DNA of 64,000 bases from positions 496,001 to 560,000 of the forward strand of contig JAVLRN010000014.1 of NCBI GenBank assembly GCA_032821775.1, read 5' to 3'. How positions within the stretch are numbered: the stretch's first letter is position 1; each line of letters begins with the position of its first letter. This DNA comes from Sanguinoderma infundibulare. Lineage: Eukaryota > Basidiomycota > Agaricomycetes > Polyporales > Polyporaceae. The translations under genes and the position numbers were made by a program. Below, piece after piece: positions 22,461 through 35,894 of this stretch. Below the pieces are notes generated by a model. That model made no database searches, was not told the DNA's origin, and was given only the letters and a program-made list of their open reading frames with translations.

Positions 22461-23517
22461 AGTGCAGGGGAACAGGAAGTTGGGTGGCCTCTGGCGTGAG
22501 GCTTGAGAGGGTTCGTTGGAGGATAGGAAGCTGGGTCTCCGGCATGGTCTCTGGCAGGTCTCCGGGGTTTAAGTATGCAACAAGTCAATGCGTACGGCGG
22601 GCAGATATCCACCCCATGGCCAAGATTCTGGTGTTGCGACATTGGACTGATCCGTCCGCGCCATACCGCGACCGATCCGTTTGGATATCTTGAGGGTCCT
22701 GTACAAAACTCCGAGAGCAGGTCAGAGCTTTTTCCCCGAAGAGCGGCGGTAAAGCGCGTGCAACCGGCGCGCCGCGACGCAGCGAGGCAGCGAGGACCCT
22801 GGTCCGGAACGCACACAGAGTGCCGTTGGTTAACCAAGCAGCAGTGTGGTGTGGGATGAATCGATGACGGAAGAAGTCTTGCATCGGCGGTGAGCCAGGT
22901 CCTGTGGAACGCCATGCCCTCTCGGATGTTATACATGAAAGGAAACAGGGAGGACATACCAGATTAAGTTCGAATCCAGAGATGGGTTCCCCTGAAAGTC
23001 TGAACTGGCCTGCCATGGACGACTCCGCGGCACACGCTCTAAGTACCATAAAAGTTAAACACCCACGTGGGGGCAGTACCGAGCCGAGGAGGAGATATCC
23101 GTTGACCAGGCAATCGGGAACATAGATCTAGCCATCGAAGGGGTATCGATGCGGAAAACAACAGTGCGACCTGGCGGGGCGCGGTAGTAGGACGTCAACA
23201 AGACAATTAGCCCCAACAAGACAATTAGCCCTCGCCGTAGCCCGCTGCCTTTTCCGTCGGCGTCAAGATATCCACACACCCACGTCGTGCGCACGGGCTC
23301 GCTGAGCGCCAAGTTCATGGCCCCAAGCAAGCCCCAGCAAATCAGGCTTTACTTCAGCTCGGAGTCCGGTTGCCGAACCAGTACGGGCTTCGTCTGATTA
23401 CCTCAAGGCCAAGCCGAAGAAGCTACCGTTCATCCAGCTCCTCTCATCCGATATCAATCATCTGTTTCCATCTACTCCCAACTGTGCGCACACGGACACC
23501 AGCGAAAACAGCCATAA

Positions 23518-23885
23518 TGTTCTCAGACCCCCTCGCCGCCATCGTCTCCGCTCTCGAGAAGGAACAGACCAACCCAGATGTTGTCCCCGCCTCTCACACC
23601 TTCACTCCGACCGTTCTGTTCTCAATCATCTAACCCAACGGAGCGAACGTGAATTTCGGAAACGAGATGACGGTAGAGGAGACCCAGGACGAGCCATAGA
23701 TCCGACTTGCCGCGCTGAACGGCCCCTGGGACGACGCGTCGGAAGCCTCGTACACGCTCGCCATGTTGGATCCCGACGCGCTGTACCGCACCGACGCGGC
23801 ATGCAGGTCATTCAGGCACTGGGTCGTGCTTTTCTCTCCTTCTTCCCATTGCCAGGCTTGACTAGACCGGTGGGCGGATTCTTCG
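23518..23885 (+). pseudogene. Truncated PEBP pseudogene
   Basis: A near-copy of exon 1 and intron 1 of the PEBP gene at 61,225. It begins MFSDPLAAIVSALEKEQTNP but has TAA at 23,631-23,633 (TAC in the intact gene) and TAG at 23,697-23,699 (GAG in the intact gene). The ligand-site motif D-P-D-A-P is D-P-D-A-L. Similarity ends just after the intron-1 acceptor, where unrelated repeat DNA begins. Exons 2 and 3 are absent. It adjoins the duplicated segment that carries family copy A. Confidence 0.9.
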
Positions 23886-23929
23886 CACACAGATCAAACT
23901 TGCCTAGCCATTCATGTCGCGCTATGGTG

Positions 23930-26405
23930 TGATTTCGACGGCGATCTAAGTTATCGAGATCGTCTTTATTTTCGTCGAGCGCGCACTCCGCGCGAGGCTA
24001 ATTTCCGTAGATGAACAATCTCCGGCTTGAGTTCTGGCGGTCTGATGCGCCCCGCTCAATGGTACCGAGAGTTCGCGGAGCACCGAAAATCGGCGCACAC
24101 ACGTTATGATATCTCCGTAATGAGATGTACAGATGCGAACGAACCACATCGCCCCATCGTGTTGGGACTTGGTATCGCTAAATCATGTTGTCTAGGTGAG
24201 ATACCAGAAGACGAGTATCGCTATACTAGATGTACATGATACGTCGCGCGTGTCATTGTCTACCATGAGAATGCCGGAAACCCTCAGTGAATCGCGATAG
24301 TAGGCTGGAGAGTGCCGCGCGAGACCCGCTTGACGTCGACGAGTATCAGCTCTTCAAACACCAGCCGACGCCCGCTGGGCGAGCGGAGCGGAGTGCCCTT
24401 TGGTTCAAGAGCGCCCTTTATAAAGCTTGTAAGCACCGATCTTCGCTCATACAGTGTACCACGACGCACCATGAGCAGCCTTACTTCTTGCGCGACGAGG
24501 GCAGCGAGTTGGCCGCGTGTGACGCGGACGCCCGCGCGCTGGATGTTGTGTTGCTTCTCTTTGTAGCCACTTCAGTCGGCATATTCGAACTAAGCAATAT
24601 TTTACAGTCAGGCACACTGCCGTCAACCTCGTAGCCTATGCTAAGACGTACCCCCAACCGAATGGAAGCTTTCTGCTTGACAGCCAACTCGCCGAAGATC
24701 GCTGGGAGATCGCCTTGGGTTACCATTTCACTCTCGGCGGAGGACATGGGGATGCCGAACTCGACCACTAGATCGTCCGATGGCGCTTCTCCGTGGTGGT
24801 ACGGCTCTTGGTCGAGAATGCGTAGAGGTCGTGAAGAAGAACCTACTCCGCGGTGGCTCGCGGGATGCCCAGTCGCCTGGAGGTCGTGCTGTAGGTAGGT
24901 CCCCATGATTGTCATAGACAGAAGTGGTGTGCTTACGCTGTTAGATGCAGAGGTTTCGGGAGGAACCTGGGTGCTCAGCCACTTCGAGCCGTGCTTGACG
25001 AACCGCGCAGTTCGTTCACATAGTACGCAAGCATTCCATCTGGGAAATTGTAATTGGGCTGCAGTGGATATTCTGGTCAAAATTGGGCAAATCCCAAGCA
25101 AAGAGTCTTCAACCTACTACAAGAGTGTGTCCGTAAGCGTTGTTCGCCACCAAATTGTACCAGACCCCGTCGCTATGCTTCATGAAGATGACGGCGTCAG
25201 GCGTGATGAGCCGCGTGAACGCAGGAAGTTGAGAGAACTGAGGGGTATTCACGTCAACTCCTCGCAGCATGCCTTGTCCTCGAATTCTCTTACCGAGATT
25301 TCCATTTGCGAAGACATTTGTTGCTTGTAGAGAAAAGCGCGAGTGTTTGGAATGTGTTCGGTATGTCGGTGGAGGAGTTGAATGCTGAAGACCATCGTCG
25401 ACGAAGCGCGTCGTTTGTACACCCCAACTTACCGCGCACGATACCCATGCCATAGCAGGCGCACTTTTGTTGTGAGGCCGGAAGCAAGACCGTACCGTCC
25501 CTCCAGACGAATGTCCAGGATACCTCCATATCGCGAACAGAAATCGAGAGAGACGCACGGACTCTTTCTCGAGCGAGAGGTCGAGAAAGCACGGTACCGC
25601 GAAAAGTCAGCTCCGGGATGCGCGAGGAGCTCAGTTGGTTAGCCAGCCAGCGCTCTTCTGGGCGCTTCAGAGGATCGATATCTGAGGTGGGACGATGGGG
25701 GCTTTTCACGGCCGTGGCATCGAGGCGACCGCGGCGGAGGTCCTGAATTGCATGCCCATCTACGTCGTGGATGTGAAAACAAGAAGAAGGTATCATACCA
25801 AAGTGTGTTTTGCCAGCAAAGGTGCACGGTTTCAGCTTCCGCGTGAATCGGAATGTGCAATGTCGTCCTCCGGCTCAGTCCTTCCCAGGTAATCGCCAAT
25901 CCAGTCGTTCTCCATCAACGGAAGGCGGTGCTCCGACAACGGCTTCCAAATCTCGCTCCTGCTGGCTTGATCCCAGCGCTCGGACCTCCCGGCTGCTCGA
26001 GTATGTACGACGAGGGGCACCGGGCCAACGCTGATCTCTCCCGATCTTTCGAAGGGGATCCGGAAAGAAAAGGAAGAATTTGAATCTGGATGTCTAAACG
26101 TCAGATCACTGCACGTGGAGACGTCGGATTGAGCGCACCTTCATGAGTTGGCGCGACTGCAGGCAGCGAGCTATCGTTTCTCGGATGCTGCAGAGTCACC
26201 TCACGCATGCCATCCAGTACACGATCAGGTATCTACTCACCTGCGGCCCTCATCTTGAAGCGTTTCCGGTAGAAGTGCCCAACCGAGAGTTGGGTTCGAA
26301 TGCGAGGAGGTACCAAATGCTGGGCGAGACGCACTTGTAGCCCTCGGAGTTTTCCGAATATTATGTAATCAAGCCATTCTGCCGATCAGACACGACCCGC
26401 CCTCT
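23930..26405. repeat. 2.4-kb dispersed segmental duplication, copy 1
   Basis: Collinear with 53,300-55,795 in the same orientation. Matching stretches run from GGTGTGAT..CGACGGCGATCTAA through the whole family copy to CCGAATATTATGTAATCAAG, with scattered substitutions and small indels. It carries family copy A. The left edge abuts the PEBP pseudogene. Confidence 0.85.
24284..25892 (-). pseudogene. RGQLA-QPTIA family copy A (nonsense mutation)
   Basis: Paralogue of copy B in the duplicated segment. The last exon is 24,415-24,284 (SPSGRRLVFEELILVDVKRV...LQPTIAIH). The preceding exon contains VTRGQLAALVAQEVRLLM but has TGA at 24,572-24,574 where copy B has CGA (53,950-53,952). Upstream exons carry DGTLGYYVNEQ-like, KWLSTQVPPE and SWTFVWRDGTVLLPASQQKC segments. 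The N-terminal part, about 26,020-25,832, reads EIWKPLSEHRLPLMENDWIG. Function unknown. Its splice sites match those of copy B and F1. Confidence 0.7.
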
Positions 26406-26460
26406 TTCGAGCAAAGTTCGACCGTGACTTACTATTGCGGTCTCAGCAGTCAATCAACCA

Positions 26461-27051
26461 ATGTCTCACTGGTTGCTTTCGATCATCCCGCAGGTCGCCT
26501 ACTCCAATGATATGCCGTCGACGTTTCAACTCGAGTTCAATCTGCCACTCCCTATTGTCGCGGAGGGCACGTTTGCCACCGCTCACGAACTAATCCATTT
26601 CCCCTCATACAGGGGCTAATGTGGACGATGCTGAGAACCAAATCGTTGCTTTGGAGGTGCGTGCCTCATGATCTTCGTGACCGCGAGAACAGCCGTGACA
26701 CGATATACGTCAATTCAGATCGTGAGCGTCCCGCCGTCCTCGACACCACTCACACTAAACCGTCCGGATTTAGCGAAGCTCCGATGACAAAGGGCCGTCT
26801 GGCGAAAATCATCGTTTTCGAGATTCAGAAGTACTTTGTGCGTGTATCGCGCTCGCAATCCATCTCACCCCCGTATATGTCTGACCGTGATCTCCCAGGG
26901 CTTTGTAGAAGGCGAGGCGAATTTCCTGCGTACTTTCGTGGAGGTGAACTCGGGCAAGGAGCGGATCTTTGAAGACCTGTTCCTGGTCGACTTTCACCAG
27001 ATCTCCCAGAAAGCCTTCCGGCCTACCATCGCGCTCCGAGTCCACCCCTAG
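26461..27051 (+). pseudogene. RGQLA-QPTIA family copy F3 (divergent, partial)
   Basis: One of two plus-strand copies. The last exon, 26,899-27,051, reads KERIFEDLFLVDFHQISQKA then RPTIALRVHP. The preceding exon ends at 26,837 with APMTKGRLAKIIVFEIQKYF. It shares the TKGxLAKII and ...TIALRVHP ends with the intact gene at 57,699-58,668, so these two form a subgroup. Upstream frames from ATG 26,461 (MSHWLLSIIPQVAYSNDMPS) are short and interrupted. Probably a truncated copy. Confidence 0.6.
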
Positions 27052-27891
27052 GGTACACTTGTCTCCTACGCGGCCGCTCGGTACGGCCCGCACATTGCTT
27101 TTGTTGTGACCTCGACTCACTAAGCTAAATGGTCGCATGACCTATGTATGTATATACGGAGCGATTTGATGGAATGCTGCGATTTCTGGAGGACCGAGAG
27201 AGAGGTAGTGAATTCCAAAAGCCTGGCCACAGGGGGTCAGTCCGTCATGCGAGGCATTTTACTGAAGGTTGGGATAGCTCATCGGTTCGGTGACCTAGGC
27301 CGAATCAGCCTGAGCGCAGAACTTCCGATGTCGAGTACTGTTCAATGTTCAGGTGGCGCTCGGTTGCACGCACGGAAAACAAGTACAGCAAAGCGTCATC
27401 TATTCGCTCGACGAATACAAGACACGGTGCTATTATACGATGACGAGACGAGAACAGAACGATACTTGGGAGCCGGGCTGCATACGAGATTGCAAAAGTA
27501 CAGTCGAATACGTACAATCACATCCCGCGCGAAATGCAGACAACTCCGAGATGGATTCAAGAAACGTCCGCCTCCCCCCACCCCGACGTGGCAAGCCCGT
27601 GTGATAGGTGGGGTAGGAGGGAGGGGGGGTGGAACGTAAGACGAAAGCAAAGAGTACAGCATTGTCAATTTGCGATTTGCGTGCGAGAAAGCATCAAGAT
27701 CTAAACGAGACGAGACACAGAGACATAGACAGATTGTGCATAGCATAGATGAGATGACGCGCGACCTGCTTCGGCTTGGCTGGACGCGTCCGTAGCGATC
27801 GTGCGGACGTGGACGTCAGAAGCGAAGACGGCGGAAAGCAGTGGGATGTGTGGTTATGAATTGTATGCAGGGGAGAGGGGGATGGGGGACC
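27052..27891. other. Intergenic / 3' flank, nothing convincing
   Basis: Between the end of F3 and the stop of the large minus-strand gene. Probably holds the 3' untranslated region of the latter. Confidence 0.45.
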
Positions 27892-30800
27892 TCATGCGGC
27901 AGGCACTGGCACCCGAGCGGGCGTGGGCCGACCACGGGGACGCGGACGGTTGATCCGGAGGGTTTCGGATGGACTAAGAACACGCACGCATCCAATTAGC
28001 TAAGAACCACGGAAAACGAGAAGGAGAGAGCTTACGTGGGAATGACGACCGCGTTCTCCTTGAAGTCTTGGGTGCTGGACTTGCCCGTGCGTTTAGACCA
28101 GCCAAGGGCGGCACGGCGCGTGCTCGAAGTGACGCGCGGACGTGCAGGAAGGCCGATCGTGTTCTTGCCTTTCTTGGAGGTCTCGAGCTCGACGTTGAAC
28201 GGCGTGAAGGCCTTGACCTCGCCCAATACCGGCGGAGGGGTCGGGACGGCGATGTTCGAGTTCCGCTGGACCTCGCGAAGCACCGTCTGGTCGTGGATGG
28301 ACGTCGCAAAAGGTTTGATCGGGGAGTCGGTGAAGACGGTCAGGGGCGATGAGCGTATCTTCTGGGGAGACGCGATAGACCGCATTTGCCTGAGCGGGTA
28401 CGGCGACGGTCTTGACGACGTTCGCGATCGCACGCGATGAGGGTGGAGCTCAGAGGGAAGAGGCCCGTAGTTCTTCTGAGAGTGCTCGAGCATGGCTTGC
28501 ATGGCAATAGGCTCGCGTGGCGGATAGAACGCTGGTAGCGGGCTGTGTTAGTAAAGTAGCTCAAGAAGGAAACAGAACATGATTTACATTGCAACGCGAA
28601 GACGGAGAACGGGGTGTCGATCCACACGCGCTTGCTCTCATCAACCGTGACCTGAGCCTCGTTGCGGAGGGCGTAGTACCTGCGCAGCGCCGTGATGCCG
28701 TGTTCGTCGTCGTACTCGCTATACATCGAGTCCCTGTCACTCTCGACAACGTACACGGAGTCGTTCATCATCGAGTTGACCGCCTGCTTCGCGAGACTTT
28801 GCGGGGTTGCGCGTTGGGGCGATGGCGAACTTGCGAGTACTGAGGCTTCTTCCTCGATCGTCTCGTACACCGACGAACGGGACATGCGCGCCTGGTCGAT
28901 GCGTCGACGATGGCCGGTCCCCCGGGCACGAGCACGAGCCCGAGCCCTCGCGACGCCGCTGCTGGGATGCGTAGCGTTGGCGAGCAAGGTACTGAGGTGG
29001 CCGATGTCGATACTGGATTGAGAACCGCCAGAAACCGATGAACCATCCGATGCCGACAATGGAGGGGTGTCCCCGCCAGACGACGAGGACGTGCAGGTGC
29101 TCGACCGAGATCGTCCGGCTGGACTTGGTTTGCTAAAGATCGAACGCTCGCGCACTGAAAAAAAAAACAGGAACGTTGGGGCGGTAAGAATATGGCACAA
29201 ATCAGGTATACTTACAAGAATCCAACAAGTCCTCTCCTTGCGCGATGAGCGCGCTCTCCTCCAAGCTCTGCCGTTCCAACAGGCCCTGGCGCGCCTTGAT
29301 CATGCGCTCGCCGCCAAATTGAAACGAAGACGTCGAGGCGATCGAAGGCTGAGCGACGAGTCGTGAGGCCTTGCCAGGGGACTCCTTCGCGGGCGGCTCG
29401 ATCATGTCGAACTGCAAGACGCGTCCGGGGAGAGCAGACTGCTGTTTGCGTTCCTTGCGGACGCAGGGGGAAGCCTCGACGAGAGAACTGATGGACCTCC
29501 TGCGAACGTGACCGCCACCAAGCATCTGAACAATCGCGATCAGCATAAAATTACGCAGTGGTTAAAACGTAACTGACCGTGATCATAGTGTCGTCCTCCT
29601 TGACGGGACTATGGACGCTCGCCTCGCTCATGATCGACAACGGCCGGTACTGTTGACTGGGCAGGTACCGCGCGTACTGCGCGAACGACGGGTCGATGCC
29701 AAACACAGACTCGGACTCGACCGAATTCCGCTTGCCCGTCTTGTCAAACAGCGAGTCCTCCGCGACCGACCCGAACCTGCCCGTCTCGTTGTCCATGATC
29801 GAATCCCACGAAGGCCGGGTGCCTTGGTCGTCCTGCTCGTCGCTGTACGAGCTCTCGGGCGACGCCGAGATCGCGCTGAGCGGCGCCCCGTGTGCATTGT
29901 CGAACATCTTGTCGCCCAGGCCCGGCCGCGCGACCGGCCGCTCCGAATAGTCGCTCATGATCGAGTCCACCGAGAAGTCGCGCGCGTGGCTCGCCCACGC
30001 CGCACGACCGCCGGTCGCCCCGTGCATCGCGTACGACATCGCGACGGAGCTCGCGCTCGTGTTGGAGTCGTTGCGCTTGTGCAAGCCGAAGCTGCGGTTG
30101 TACAGACTGATGGGGGGACCGTGCGCGTTGGACGCGACGGACATTCCCGACGGTCCCCGGCGGTGGCCACGGCGGTAGGGATGCATCATCTGGGACGGCT
30201 GGAAGTAGAAGCTCGAAGCGTCGCTATCGACACGCCTGCGCGGCTTCGCGCGGTGGATGAACGAGAACGTATCGTCGACGGACATCGACATCGACATTGA
30301 CATGTCATCCATCGAGGGCGGCCGGCTGGGACCTTCCAGCATGTACCCGAACGGATCCTGAGCACCGTTGTGGACAGCCGCGCCGTACGATGAGACTGAG
30401 GCGATGCTGAACAGAGACATATCGCGACCGTGCTGGGGATGGAAGACGGCCTGGGGTGGCGGGTAGAACGCAGGCCGGTTGGGGCCGAATTCGAAACCGC
30501 GCCTGACCTCGTCAAACGAATCGAAGCCCGTGAAGCTAGCCGCGGACGGGTCGCGCGAGTGGCCTTGCGTCCCTGTAGTCTGGTCAGGATGGGTCTGTTC
30601 GTGGGAGCTGCGCCTTAAGCTCGCGCTTGAGTTGACACGTGAGCGGCTCTCTTCCACAGGGAGGATCTCCGTCGCCTTAGCCATGATCGATTTGAGAACA
30701 GAGCTATCCTCTTCGACCATCGACAGCGAGATCTTTGAATTCGCGCGGGAGTGCGACTGCGAGTGCGACAAAGGCGGAATGATATCCGAGAGCGTGAGTG

Positions 30801-33800
30801 GCTGAATGTCCGAGTCAGTGGTGGAGCCTTGCCCGGTGGGCCTGCCTCCAAACCTGAAACTCCGGTTAAGCTGGCCATCAGAAGGCTTGGATTGCATAGA
30901 AGACTGGCGCGACCTTGCAGGGTAGACGCGACACTGATCCTCGAGCTCGCGCATGATGAAGCTGATGTCGTGATCCTGGTCTTGAGAAATGCCGGAGTGA
31001 CGGTTGTCAGTCTCGTCCGAACCGCCATACATGGATGCCGTTTCGTTGGATGCCGTCTCGGTGAAGTTGGAGAAGCTCTTCGGGACGTCCTCCACAGGCG
31101 CAGGACGGAGGTTCTTCGGAAGCGGCGGCACAGGAGGCACAAGCAGACTGTCAGCAGCGAACTCGAAACCGAGCTCCATGCGCGCGGGAGTTTTGAAAGC
31201 CGTCTCCAGCTGCTCGACGAAGCTCGCGCGGTCCGACCCGCCCGACTCGTTCAGCCTCTGGAGCTCTCCCGTAAAGTCGAACGACTTCTTTGTATCGTCC
31301 TCCGAAGGCGACGCTGGGCTATGACCGCCATCGTCAAGCTCGGCCTGGTTCGCGTCAACGTCAAAGAGCTGCGCCTGGAAGACAGGAGCCTCAGGAAGCT
31401 GCTCAACCGGGCTCTGAGGGACCGGGAGCGCAGTCTTGGGAGGCGAGCCAGGCGAAGGCGGCGGCCTAAACGAGAGCGTGTCATCGAACGGACTGAGCGG
31501 CCCCGTGTTCTCTTCGTCGGATTGGCCGGCGAGGATAACCTGCAACTCGTCGGGGATGTCAGAGTCGGGATCCTCGGGGTCGACGTCTGGTTCGGTCGAG
31601 CTGCCCAGAGTGCCGCAGAGCCCAAGGCCCTTGCGCGCCTCCGCGGTCAGCGGCACCCCCATCCTGCGCAGGCTGTCCGTGCTGCCTTTGCTATTCATGG
31701 GGATGAGCGAGGAGCGCTTCCGGCGGTGCCCGCCGACGCGACTGAACACTGGCGTCGGGGAGGGCTGCGCATCTTCTTCGCCCTTGGGCGACCTGAGACC
31801 AACCTTGGAGGGACGGGAGCCAAACGTGCGCGAGGACGGCGCGGCGATCTCGGTGGTGATGGGAGGAGTCGCGGTGCACGAGGTAGGTTCAGACGCCAGG
31901 AGCCCACCCTTGGACTTGGCGTTCGCCGGACGGAGCGGTTGGAACACAGGCTGGACCTCAGCGGGCGAGGGCGTGAGCGTGCGCTTATGCTTGAGATGGG
32001 AGGCAGGTTTAGGCTTGACGAGGGGCTTGCGTGGCGACACCTTCCAATCGAGTTCGTTCCACGGCGCAATCTGCTGCCCGACGAGCTCCGATGGCTTCGA
32101 CAACGTCTTCGAAGGCTTGATCGAGAGCTTTGGCGGGACGGCCGAAGACTGAGACTTGGCATATGGCCGGAGGGAAGCGATGGAGGCAGTGCTCTCGCGG
32201 AGCTGGCCCTTGACAGGGCTGCCCTGTTGAAGCATCGCGCGAGCTTTGAGAGGGCTCTCTTGGCTGATGTGCTGCCAAGGGGACAGCCTGATCGGGGTGT
32301 TGTTCGTGCTCGCGGGGGTCGCCTCGAGGTCCAGGCGATTGATGAGGGAAGCCAAGTCATTGGTGGCTGCATCCAGTAGGGATAGCATGGCTAGTAAAAA
32401 CGCGTCAGGGTAAGAAAGAACGAAAGGTTTTCATCTACTTACCATCACCATCGCTGTTGTCGCAAATCGCTTGAGGACGCGGCCGTCCGAGCATCTGTTC
32501 AGAAACGGGACGAGGTCTGGCGCGCTGCACAGGCGTCTCCTTCTCGTCATCCGTGGGCGCCGAATGTCCATCCGCAGTCGCCTCCTCAATCCTGACCATG
32601 GGATGGTCCATGAGCGAGGTCGGCGGCGACAACGACCCAGTCGACTCCCTTCGCGCCTGGGTCTCCGGGAAAATCTCTGAGATAGGCGTGCGACGGCGTG
32701 ACTCGGACGACTTGCGGCTCTCGCGCGTTGTCTTCGCCCCCTCCTTGTCCCCCTTCTCCTTCTCTTGCTCGCGACGCGTCCGTCGCTCCTGACGCTGCTT
32801 CTCCTTGACAGACTTGAGCGCAGCGTCATCCCAGCGCACAGAGACGACGGAGCTGGTCGACGAGCGGGAGGTGCGAGCGGACTCGCATGAGATGCCCGAG
32901 ATTGTCGATGGTGGACGGAGCGAGGAGCCGCTCGACAAAATGGACGACGGACGCCCTTGGGCGTTCAAGATGAGATGCGCCGAGTCGACCGAGAGCCGCT
33001 GCGGGGCCTGCGGGACGCCAGTCGACGAAGCGGTCGACCCGGTCGAAACGTCACGAACGGCCGACAGGCGCATCGTGGACGGGAGACCAAGTCCGAGGAT
33101 GCTCTGTTTCTTGCGCGTGAGCGTCCGTGTACCGTCCTCGATCGGAACCTGATGGGCAGGGCTGCCCTGAGAGCTGAGCGCGCCGGCCTCGAAGCTACTA
33201 CCAGAGTAGTGGCGGATAGTCTTCTCCTTTTCCTTCCTCTCCTCCTTGCTTTCCTTCTCCTTCGTCTTCTCCTTGTCCTTTTTCTTCTTTTTCTTCGGCT
33301 CTCCTTTCTCCTTGCTCTTCTCCTTGGGCTCCTTGTCCTTCTTTTCCTTCGTCGACTTCGCCTTGGTCGTCTCGCTCGGGGCGTCGGCGGCCATGTTGCC
33401 TTCCTTGTCGTTAGAGAGTTGTGCCCAGCTGGCCATCCGCGCGAGCGACCGCATGGAGCGGATCGCACGCACGGCGATAGAACCAGTAGGCGGCGCGTCG
33501 GCGGCCAGCAGGCCGCCGGCGGTAGGGGCGTCTCCATCAGCGAGAGTGGTAGTGACGACTGGGATGTCGAGAAGGGACTTGATGGAGGAGACCGTCCCCT
33601 GCTTCTTCGGCTGCGACACCGGACTGTTCAAGAGGATCCCAGAGTCGAGCGAGTTGAACCGGGTGCGGCCTTCGAACGGCTTGGAAGGCTCGGGTGCTGC
33701 AGGAGGGCGCAGTTAGCCTACGCGGCGCAAGAGCAGATAGAAAACGACAAGAGGACGCACTCTTGGAGCGAGCAGGGATCTTCTGTTCCTTGTCCTTGCT

Positions 33801-34427
33801 CTTCGAGTCCTTCCGACCGCGCCCGATGCTCCACCACTTCTGGTTTTCGTCGGCCTTGACCTTCAGGAGGTTGTCTGGCGGAGCTGCCTTCGACGGTTCC
33901 TTCGCGGCTGCCGGGACGTTCGTGACCTCGCCAAGCGCGCCCCACTTCATGCCGTCGAGCCCAAGGCGGGACTTCTTCTTCTTGACGACGACGATTTCCC
34001 CGAGCTCGGGGTCCTCGTTCTGGTCAACGTAGATCTCGAAGCCGCCGCGGCCGGTCGAGGGCACGCCCCCGACACGGCGAACGACGTCGGAGAAGTCCTT
34101 GTTACCCTTGTCCTTCGCCTTGCCGACGCCGCCCAAAAGGCCGAGCTTGGACTTCTTGGGGACAAGGCGCTTCTTGGGGGCGTCGGCCTCGGGCTTGGGC
34201 GCCAGAGAGGAGGCAGCAGCGAAGGGAGCGACGGAGACGTAGGATGAGCTGGCGAACGAGGTGCTGGCGTCGCCAGCGGAACCAGCCGCCGACGGCGTTG
34301 CAGAGACAAGGCGAATGGTGGGCACGGGCTGTGAAGGCGAGTGGGATGGAGGGACGGGAGACGGCGCATGGGCGAAGGACGAGTGGGGAGCAGGAGGGCG
34401 GGAAAGAAGAGGTAGGGTGTTACGCAT
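27892..34427 (-). CDS. Large disordered protein, 2,062 aa, AT-hook-like C-terminus
   Basis: Seven exons, all junctions in phase: 34,427-33,761, 33,696-32,443, 32,390-29,578, 29,525-29,216, 29,154-28,588, 28,531-28,036 and 27,973-27,892. The protein starts MRNTLPLLSRPPAPHSSFAH. It is low in complexity: Ser/Pro-rich throughout, with a highly charged KEKE-type stretch in exon 2 (KPKEKSKEKGE-like) and an Arg-rich run in exon 5. A compact helical-looking segment is GERMIKARQGLLERQSLEES in exon 4. The last exon has RPRPRGRP, close to an AT-hook core, suggesting but not proving nuclear DNA contact. No catalytic domain seen. The long unbroken frame shows it is a real gene; I cannot name it. Confidence 0.85.
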
Positions 34428-35890
34428 CTTGCTAGTGCTCGTTGCTCGTCGTGGAAGTAGATCGTAAATAGAATGGTGAGGTCGTGATTACAACAGAGTC
34501 GTTGGTCGCGTTGGTCGCGTTAGATCGTTAGTATAAGTGAGATGAGGGCCGTCGTGATATGTACGTGAGGGATGATGCCTGGACGTGTCGAAACCAAGAG
34601 GTCGGAGACTCGTAGGATCGTTACTTGTTGCTTGAATTGCTGAAATACTTGCTGTTGTTGGCTACTTACCGCTGCTCTGCGGCCTGAGCGCAAGGCAGAC
34701 GACGAAAAGAGAAGGGACTCACCTTGCTACCTTTGCAAGGATGCTTTGCCAACAATACTCCTCCTCCACACCCCGGAGACACGAGAGACCTGAGACCGAA
34801 GGTCGGGGATCCTTGGACTGAGAGAATCGAACGCGACGAGGAGCAGAGAGAAGGGAACACAGGCGATGCTCTGTGTATGGCAAGCCGAACATGGATCAAC
34901 ACGAGCGTTTGGTTCTGTGGGCGTTGCATGGGAACTCAACTCGAACCGCGTCCCTCCCAACGCGTTTGTCACGGGATCGTGCACTCGGCGGCATAGCGGA
35001 AACTTTTTGGCGCCCTCTGCAAGCTGAGTTCCACGCGGCACGGCAAGATGCTGAGCCTCACCTCGACACGAAAGATTGGCAGAGCAAGACGGGGGCAAGG
35101 GCAACGAGGAGACAAGAGCATGAAGGCGAAGGTAGAGCAAAACTGCTTCTGATAGGGCATAGCTGACAGTTAGCTTTACGCTGCAAGACGGTCTCTGCAA
35201 AAATCACACAGGAGCATTCAGACACGTTGTCGCGCAAAAGTGATCGTGCAGGTCCTCGTCGGCTTGCTCCATCTCCAAGTCGCTTAGCATTCAGGCCTCA
35301 GGTCTCGCTGACGTAGTGAAGACTCGGGCCATCTCGCTCGCAAGTATGACCTGCCAAGCGAGAGGCGCCAACACGATGTACGGGGACATTGTGACGATCA
35401 ATCATAACGACAGGCTGGGCGACCCTCCATTGATTATGCACTGGCGCGACAGGGTATACGACTGACCCATGAAGGCATGCCAGCTGCCTCTTCTTCGTAT
35501 AGCATAAGTCGGGGCAAACGGCCTGTACGGTAGGAGCGCAGCGAGCGGAAGTGAGGGATACGGGGATGTGGAGGTACGCGAGGAACTGGGGGGGGGTTTA
35601 TACGCTCAGTCCAATCCATCTGCTTCTGAACTAACGGTGATGGATCGCTGACTGGCCATCCGAAACTGGAACATGTCAACCCTAAGAAGGAAGGCCTGAA
35701 TTGTCGTGACTCCGCACTGGGGCAGATCGATAAGGGCACAATCTAGATCAACCCCCCCCACAACTCTGGCTGGCCCCAACTTATTCTGCCACCCAAGTAC
35801 TCTTGATTCAACGGGGGAAGCAACATATGCCCGCCATTCGGCACACGGGCGCCCTGACCCCATGACCTCAGCGCACTTGTGAACTGTCGA
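34428..35890. other. Upstream intergenic region
   Basis: Probable promoter side of the 2,062-residue gene. No exon-like frame seen. Confidence 0.45.
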
Positions 35891-35894
35891 TTGT

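Noticed and set aside
22960..23000. TTCGAATCC B-box-like word near 22,970
   Set aside because: No A box, no stem pairing and no T-run terminator nearby.
22454..23049. Two minus-strand frames of 150-170 codons upstream of F1
   Set aside because: They overlap in different frames and do not continue the family's segment order.
30751..32379. 542-codon open frame on the plus strand
   Set aside because: It lies wholly antisense to exon 3 of the 2,062-residue gene, whose splice phases all agree; Arg-rich composition is typical of a GC-rich shadow frame.
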